This document shows positions 60,903-64,000 of a DNA stretch of 64,000 nucleotides, in pieces. Below the pieces are notes generated by a model. It searched no databases, was not told the DNA's origin, and was given only the letters and a program-made list of their open reading frames with translations. The stretch is from Paraburkholderia sp. PREW-6R (GTDB taxonomy: Bacteria > Pseudomonadota > Gammaproteobacteria > Burkholderiales > Burkholderiaceae): assembly GCF_039621805.1 (NCBI RefSeq), contig NZ_CP155074.1:868001-932000 (forward strand), in the 5' to 3' direction. Numbering within the stretch: position 1 is the first letter of the stretch; every line of letters starts with the position of its first letter. A program made the position numbers and the translations under genes.

Positions 60903-61138
60903 TGCTGACAGCAGCCGTTGTATTCCGTTTTGAGTGGCGTCGTGAGTCGGACGGCGATGATCCGGTGCGGCGCGTCGTCAAGTTTCGCGAATGACTTCGG
61001 CGGCCGTGCACGTGCGCGGCAGGTTCATCGCATCGATTTCCCTGCGCGGCACGAGGTTTGCTATGAAGAGCACGAGGTATGCGCTTGCGGCTCGGGCGGT
61101 CGGCGCCACCCGCTTCTTTTTCGAACTGGAGAATAACC

Positions 61139-61414
61139 ATGAAGATCAAACACGCAGTGCTCATTTCCGCGCTCGTCGCGGCATCGTCCGTTGCAATGGC
61201 TCAAGGGTCGGGCGGCGGCGGTGGCGGCCCCGCAGGCAATGATCCGAGCAACGGCACGAACACCGCCACGCGTGAGGGCGGCGACATGATGGCATCCGGC
61301 GCAACAGCGCATGCCAAGCCGAGAAAGCATCACATGAAGAAGACGAAAAAGCCGATGACCGACTCGACCAACATGCCGGGCGCGGATGCAAGCAGCGACA
61401 CGAAAGGGCAGTAA
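61139..61414 (+). CDS. small secreted Gly/His/Lys-rich protein
   Basis: 91 residues. Signal peptide 1-22 (MAQG cleavage), then a Gly run (GSGGGGGG), Asn/Thr-rich part and the basic KPRKHHMKKTKKP stretch. No family recognised. CTGGAGAAT precedes the ATG. It probably acts in the periplasm; function unknown. Confidence 0.72.
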   Translation: MKIKHAVLISALVAASSVAMAQGSGGGGGGPAGNDPSNGTNTATREGGDMMASGATAHAKPRKHHMKKTKKPMTDSTNMPGADASSDTKGQ

Positions 61415-61617
61415 AGCGGCAACGAGTACGCATTAGAACGACAGGGAGTGGCTCGCGCGGCAACGCGCTGCGCGACGCCTCCTGAGCACGCCGGCTCCGG
61501 CTATCCGGCCCCCTTTGCAATGCGGCGCAACACACGCGACAATGCTGGCTCAAGGCAGGCGCTCGTCGTTGCCCACGACGAGGCTCGCCCCGACGAAGCG
61601 CAGCGCAAAGGACGTGT

Positions 61618-64000
61618 ATGGCCGGCAGGGAAGCAGGGGCGTCGCAATCAGAGTCACAGCAGGAGTCGGAGCGAGCGTCACAGCAGGTTTCGCAACAGGA
61701 CTCATTGCAGGACGCACGGCAAGACTCGCTGCGGGATTCCCAGACAGAACCGCACGATCATCCAGATACCGCCGAAGGCAGTTCTGCGGGTATCGTCACG
61801 CGCGAACCAGCGCAGCTCGACTTTCCGGTAGTCGGTATCGGCGCTTCCGCAGGCGGCGTGCAGGCGCTGATGCGCTTCTTCGAAAACGCGCCGGCGGATA
61901 TGGGCATGGCCTTCGTGGTCGTGTTGCATCTGTCGCCCGATCATCAGAGCAGTGCAGACCGGGTGTTACAGCACGTCACCCGCATGCCGGTGCGCCAGGT
62001 CCAGCATCCGCTTCAGGTCGAAAAAAACCACGTGTATGTGATTTCGCCGTCGAGCGACCTCGCGCTCGGCGACGGACACCTCACGCCGCTTGAAGTCGAT
62101 CGCCCGCGCGGGCGGCCCATTGCTATCGACATGTTTTTCCGCAGCCTCGCCGACACGCACCGCGAGCGGGCTATTGCCATTGTGATGTCGGGCACCGGCG
62201 CGGACGGCGCGACGGGCATTGGACGCGTGAAGGAAAACGGCGGTCTGACGATCGCGCAGCGCCCGTCGGATGCCGAATATCCGGAAATGCCGCAGAACGC
62301 GCTTGCGACCGGCATGATCGATCTGGTGCTGCCGGCAGCCGAGATGGCGGGCAAGCTTCGCGAACTCGCCGACAATGCGCGCGCGATCCAGCTGCCGCCC
62401 GTCGACGAAGAGCCCGCGAAACATGCCGTGAAGCCGCCCGATCCGGTATCGACGGCGGAGCGCTCGCTGCTCGCTGTGCTCGCCACGCTGCGCGCGCGCA
62501 CGGGACACGATTTCCGCCACTACAAGCGCGCCACGATCCTGCGCCGCATCGAGCGGCGCTTGCAGGTCAACGGCATCCCCGACCTGCACAGCTATCAGGA
62601 CTACCTGCTGACCCATCCTGAAGAAACGCCCGCATTGTTAAAAGACATGCTGATCGGCGTAACGAACTTCTTCCGCGACGCCGATACGTTCGAGGTCGTC
62701 GAAAAGGAAATCGTGCCGAAGCTGTTCCATCAACGGACTCAGGACGAGCCGTTGCGCGCCTGGGTGGCCGGCTGCGCAACCGGCGAAGAAGCGTACACGC
62801 TCGGCATGCTGCTGTCCGAGTGCTCGGAGAAGCATGGCGGCGTGCCGGTGCAGCTGTTCGCCACCGACATCGACGAGCGCGCCATCGCGTTCGCGCGCTC
62901 GGGCCTTTACCAGGAATCGATCAGCGCGGACGTGTCGGCGCAGCGGCTGCGCCAGTTTTTCACGCCTGAGCATTCGCAATTCCGGATCAGCAAGGCCATC
63001 CGCGAAAGAGTGCTGTTCGCGGTGCATAACGTGCTGCGCGATCCGCCGTTCTCGCGCCTCGACATGGTGTCATGCCGCAATCTGTTGATCTACCTCGATC
63101 GCAGCGTGCAAAGCCAGGTCTTGCAAATGTTTCACTTCGCGTTACAACCGGGCGGCTATCTGCTGCTTGGCACATCGGAATCCGCCGAGGCGGCGGGCGA
63201 GCTTTTCACAGCGGTCGACAAGAAGCATCGTATTTACCGCGCGAATCTGGTCAGTACCGCCGCGCGGCCGCCGATCAGCGTGCCGGTCGTTCACCCGGGC
63301 GGCGTGGCGGCCACCATGCTGACGGGTCCCGCGCAGCCCATGCCGCAGGCGTTGCCGTTTTCGGCGCTGCATCACCGCATTCTCGAACTCTATGCGCCGC
63401 CCAGCATCGTCGTGGACGCGGACGCAAACATTCTGCACATGTCGGAGCACGCGGGCCGCTATCTGCGGTTCGTCCGCGGCGAGCCTTCCTACAATCTGAT
63501 CATGCTGGTCAATCCGGCGCTGCGTCTACGGCTGCGCGCCGCGCTGTTCCAGTCGCAGCGCAACCGCGAGGAAGTCGTCACCGAGCCGATCGAGTACACA
63601 CCCGAGGCGAACGTGCGCATTACCGTGCGTCCGTATCGGCGCGGCGAGGACGCGTCGGACTTCGCGCTCGTGCTGTTCGAGGAAATCGCAGCCGGCGCCG
63701 CCGCGCTCACGCCACAGCCGCCTGCCGGGCCGCCGCGCCAGGATTCGCTGCTGGTGCATCTCGAAGACGAACTGCATCGCACGAAGCAGGAGCTGCGCTC
63801 GACAGTCGAGCAGTCGGAAGCATCGACCGAGGAACTGAAAGCGTCGAACGAGGAGTTGCAGGCAATCAACGAGGAGTTGCGCGCCGCCACCGAGGAACTT
63901 GAAACCAGCAAGGAAGAGTTGCAGTCGCTGAACGAGGAACTGTTCACGGTCAACGCGGAGTTGCAGGTGAAGATCGACGAGACCGCCAAGGCCAAGGACG
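61618..64000 (+). CDS. CheB-CheR-type fusion protein, cut by the right edge
   Basis: 794 complete codons are visible and the frame remains open at the edge. An N-terminal ~65-residue Gln/Ser-rich stretch (SQSESQQESERASQQ) precedes a CheB methylesterase domain (VGIGASAGGVQAL with active Ser, LHLSPDHQS, SGTGADGATG). A CheR methyltransferase follows (HFRHYKRATILRRIERR-type entry, WVAGCATGEEAY, MVSCRNLLIYLD). A PAS-like region and a Glu-rich coiled coil (EELKASNEELQAINEEL) come next. Such fusions usually continue into PAS and kinase parts and act outside classical chemotaxis. AAAGGACG precedes the ATG. Confidence 0.93.
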   Translation, partial: MAGREAGASQSESQQESERASQQVSQQDSLQDARQDSLRDSQTEPHDHPDTAEGSSAGIVTREPAQLDFPVVGIGASAGGVQALMRFFENAPADMGMAFVVVLHLSPDHQSSADRVLQHVTRMPVRQVQHPLQVEKNHVYVISPSSDLALGDGHLTPLEVDRPRGRPIAIDMFFRSLADTHRERAIAIVMSGTGADGATGIGRVKENGGLTIAQRPSDAEYPEMPQNALATGMIDLVLPAAEMAGKLRELADNARAIQLPPVDEEPAKHAVKPPDPVSTAERSLLAVLATLRARTGHDFRHYKRATILRRIERRLQVNGIPDLHSYQDYLLTHPEETPALLKDMLIGVTNFFRDADTFEVVEKEIVPKLFHQRTQDEPLRAWVAGCATGEEAYTLGMLLSECSEKHGGVPVQLFATDIDERAIAFARSGLYQESISADVSAQRLRQFFTPEHSQFRISKAIRERVLFAVHNVLRDPPFSRLDMVSCRNLLIYLDRSVQSQVLQMFHFALQPGGYLLLGTSESAEAAGELFTAVDKKHRIYRANLVSTAARPPISVPVVHPGGVAATMLTGPAQPMPQALPFSALHHRILELYAPPSIVVDADANILHMSEHAGRYLRFVRGEPSYNLIMLVNPALRLRLRAALFQSQRNREEVVTEPIEYTPEANVRITVRPYRRGEDASDFALVLFEEIAAGAAALTPQPPAGPPRQDSLLVHLEDELHRTKQELRSTVEQSEASTEELKASNEELQAINEELRAATEELETSKEELQSLNEELFTVNAELQVKIDETAKAKD

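Noticed and set aside
1..64000. tRNA, rRNA, CRISPR arrays, insertion sequences, prophage genes
   Set aside because: I looked for tRNA T-loop patterns, regular 28-36-bp repeats with spacers, transposase or integrase motifs, and terminal inverted repeats, and found none that convince.

Overview
The window is high-GC, gene-dense bacterial chromosomal DNA. It looks like a Burkholderiaceae genome, most likely Paraburkholderia/Burkholderia. The reasons are two DUF4148 proteins, a Burkholderia-type trimeric porin, an EmrA/EmrB/NodT-type efflux operon, a CidA/LrgB pair, several small Burkholderia-type hypothetical proteins, and long meaningless antisense reading frames typical of such GC content. I see no rRNA, tRNA, phage, insertion sequence or CRISPR array. 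The assignment rests on protein character only and could not be checked by a search. The content (stress, carbon storage, signalling, efflux) resembles a secondary chromosome or an accessory-rich region.

Layout. 0-3.5 kb: the end of a DUF4148 protein, surE, a cidA-lrgB pair and an epoxide hydrolase. 3.8-7.2 kb: a VpsR-like sigma-54 activator, a DxD glycosyltransferase-like protein and a HAD hydrolase. 7.3-10 kb: exported redox/phosphatase genes (Tat aldo-keto reductase, Tat metallophosphoesterase, cupredoxin). 10.3-14.6 kb: a membrane-anchored unknown overlapping a diguanylate cyclase, a DUF1289 protein, a phytochelatin-synthase-like lipoprotein, and a VOC-GST pair. 14.8-18.5 kb: glycogen synthase and a DUF3311/sodium-solute symporter pair. 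18.8-22.6 kb: a MarC protein and a CobS/CobT-like AAA-VWA pair. 22.9-28.4 kb: a porin followed by a 15-bp tandem array, an FdhF/YdeP-type molybdoenzyme and five small proteins. 28.7-34.1 kb: a cupin, transketolase, an unknown lipoprotein and ZapE. 34.2-37.4 kb: an RsbQ-type hydrolase coupled to a PAS hybrid histidine kinase. 37.7-43.7 kb: a ThDP oxidase-like enzyme, YihY, and a coupled metallo-beta-lactamase exonuclease and ATP-dependent DNA ligase. 44-51.3 kb: a lone receiver, an SDR, a PRC-barrel protein, glgX, a DUF2934 mini-protein and an AI-2E transporter with a long cytoplasmic tail. 51.3-56.8 kb: an efflux operon with an embedded DUF4148 gene. 56.9-64 kb: a Rieske-FAD reductase, a second hybrid kinase, a small secreted protein and a CheB-CheR fusion cut by the right edge.

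Together these suggest adaptation to stress and changing nutrients: glycogen turnover (glgA, glgX), overflow and pentose metabolism (ThDP enzyme, tkt), signalling (two hybrid kinases, a lone receiver, a diguanylate cyclase, CheB-CheR, a sigma-54 activator), efflux, and envelope redox functions. The most interesting spots are the RsbQ-PAS-kinase operon, the CobS/CobT-like pair, the AI-2E transporter coupled to DUF2934, and in-frame simple-sequence repeats (6, 9 and 15 bp) in several genes plus one intergenic 15-bp array.
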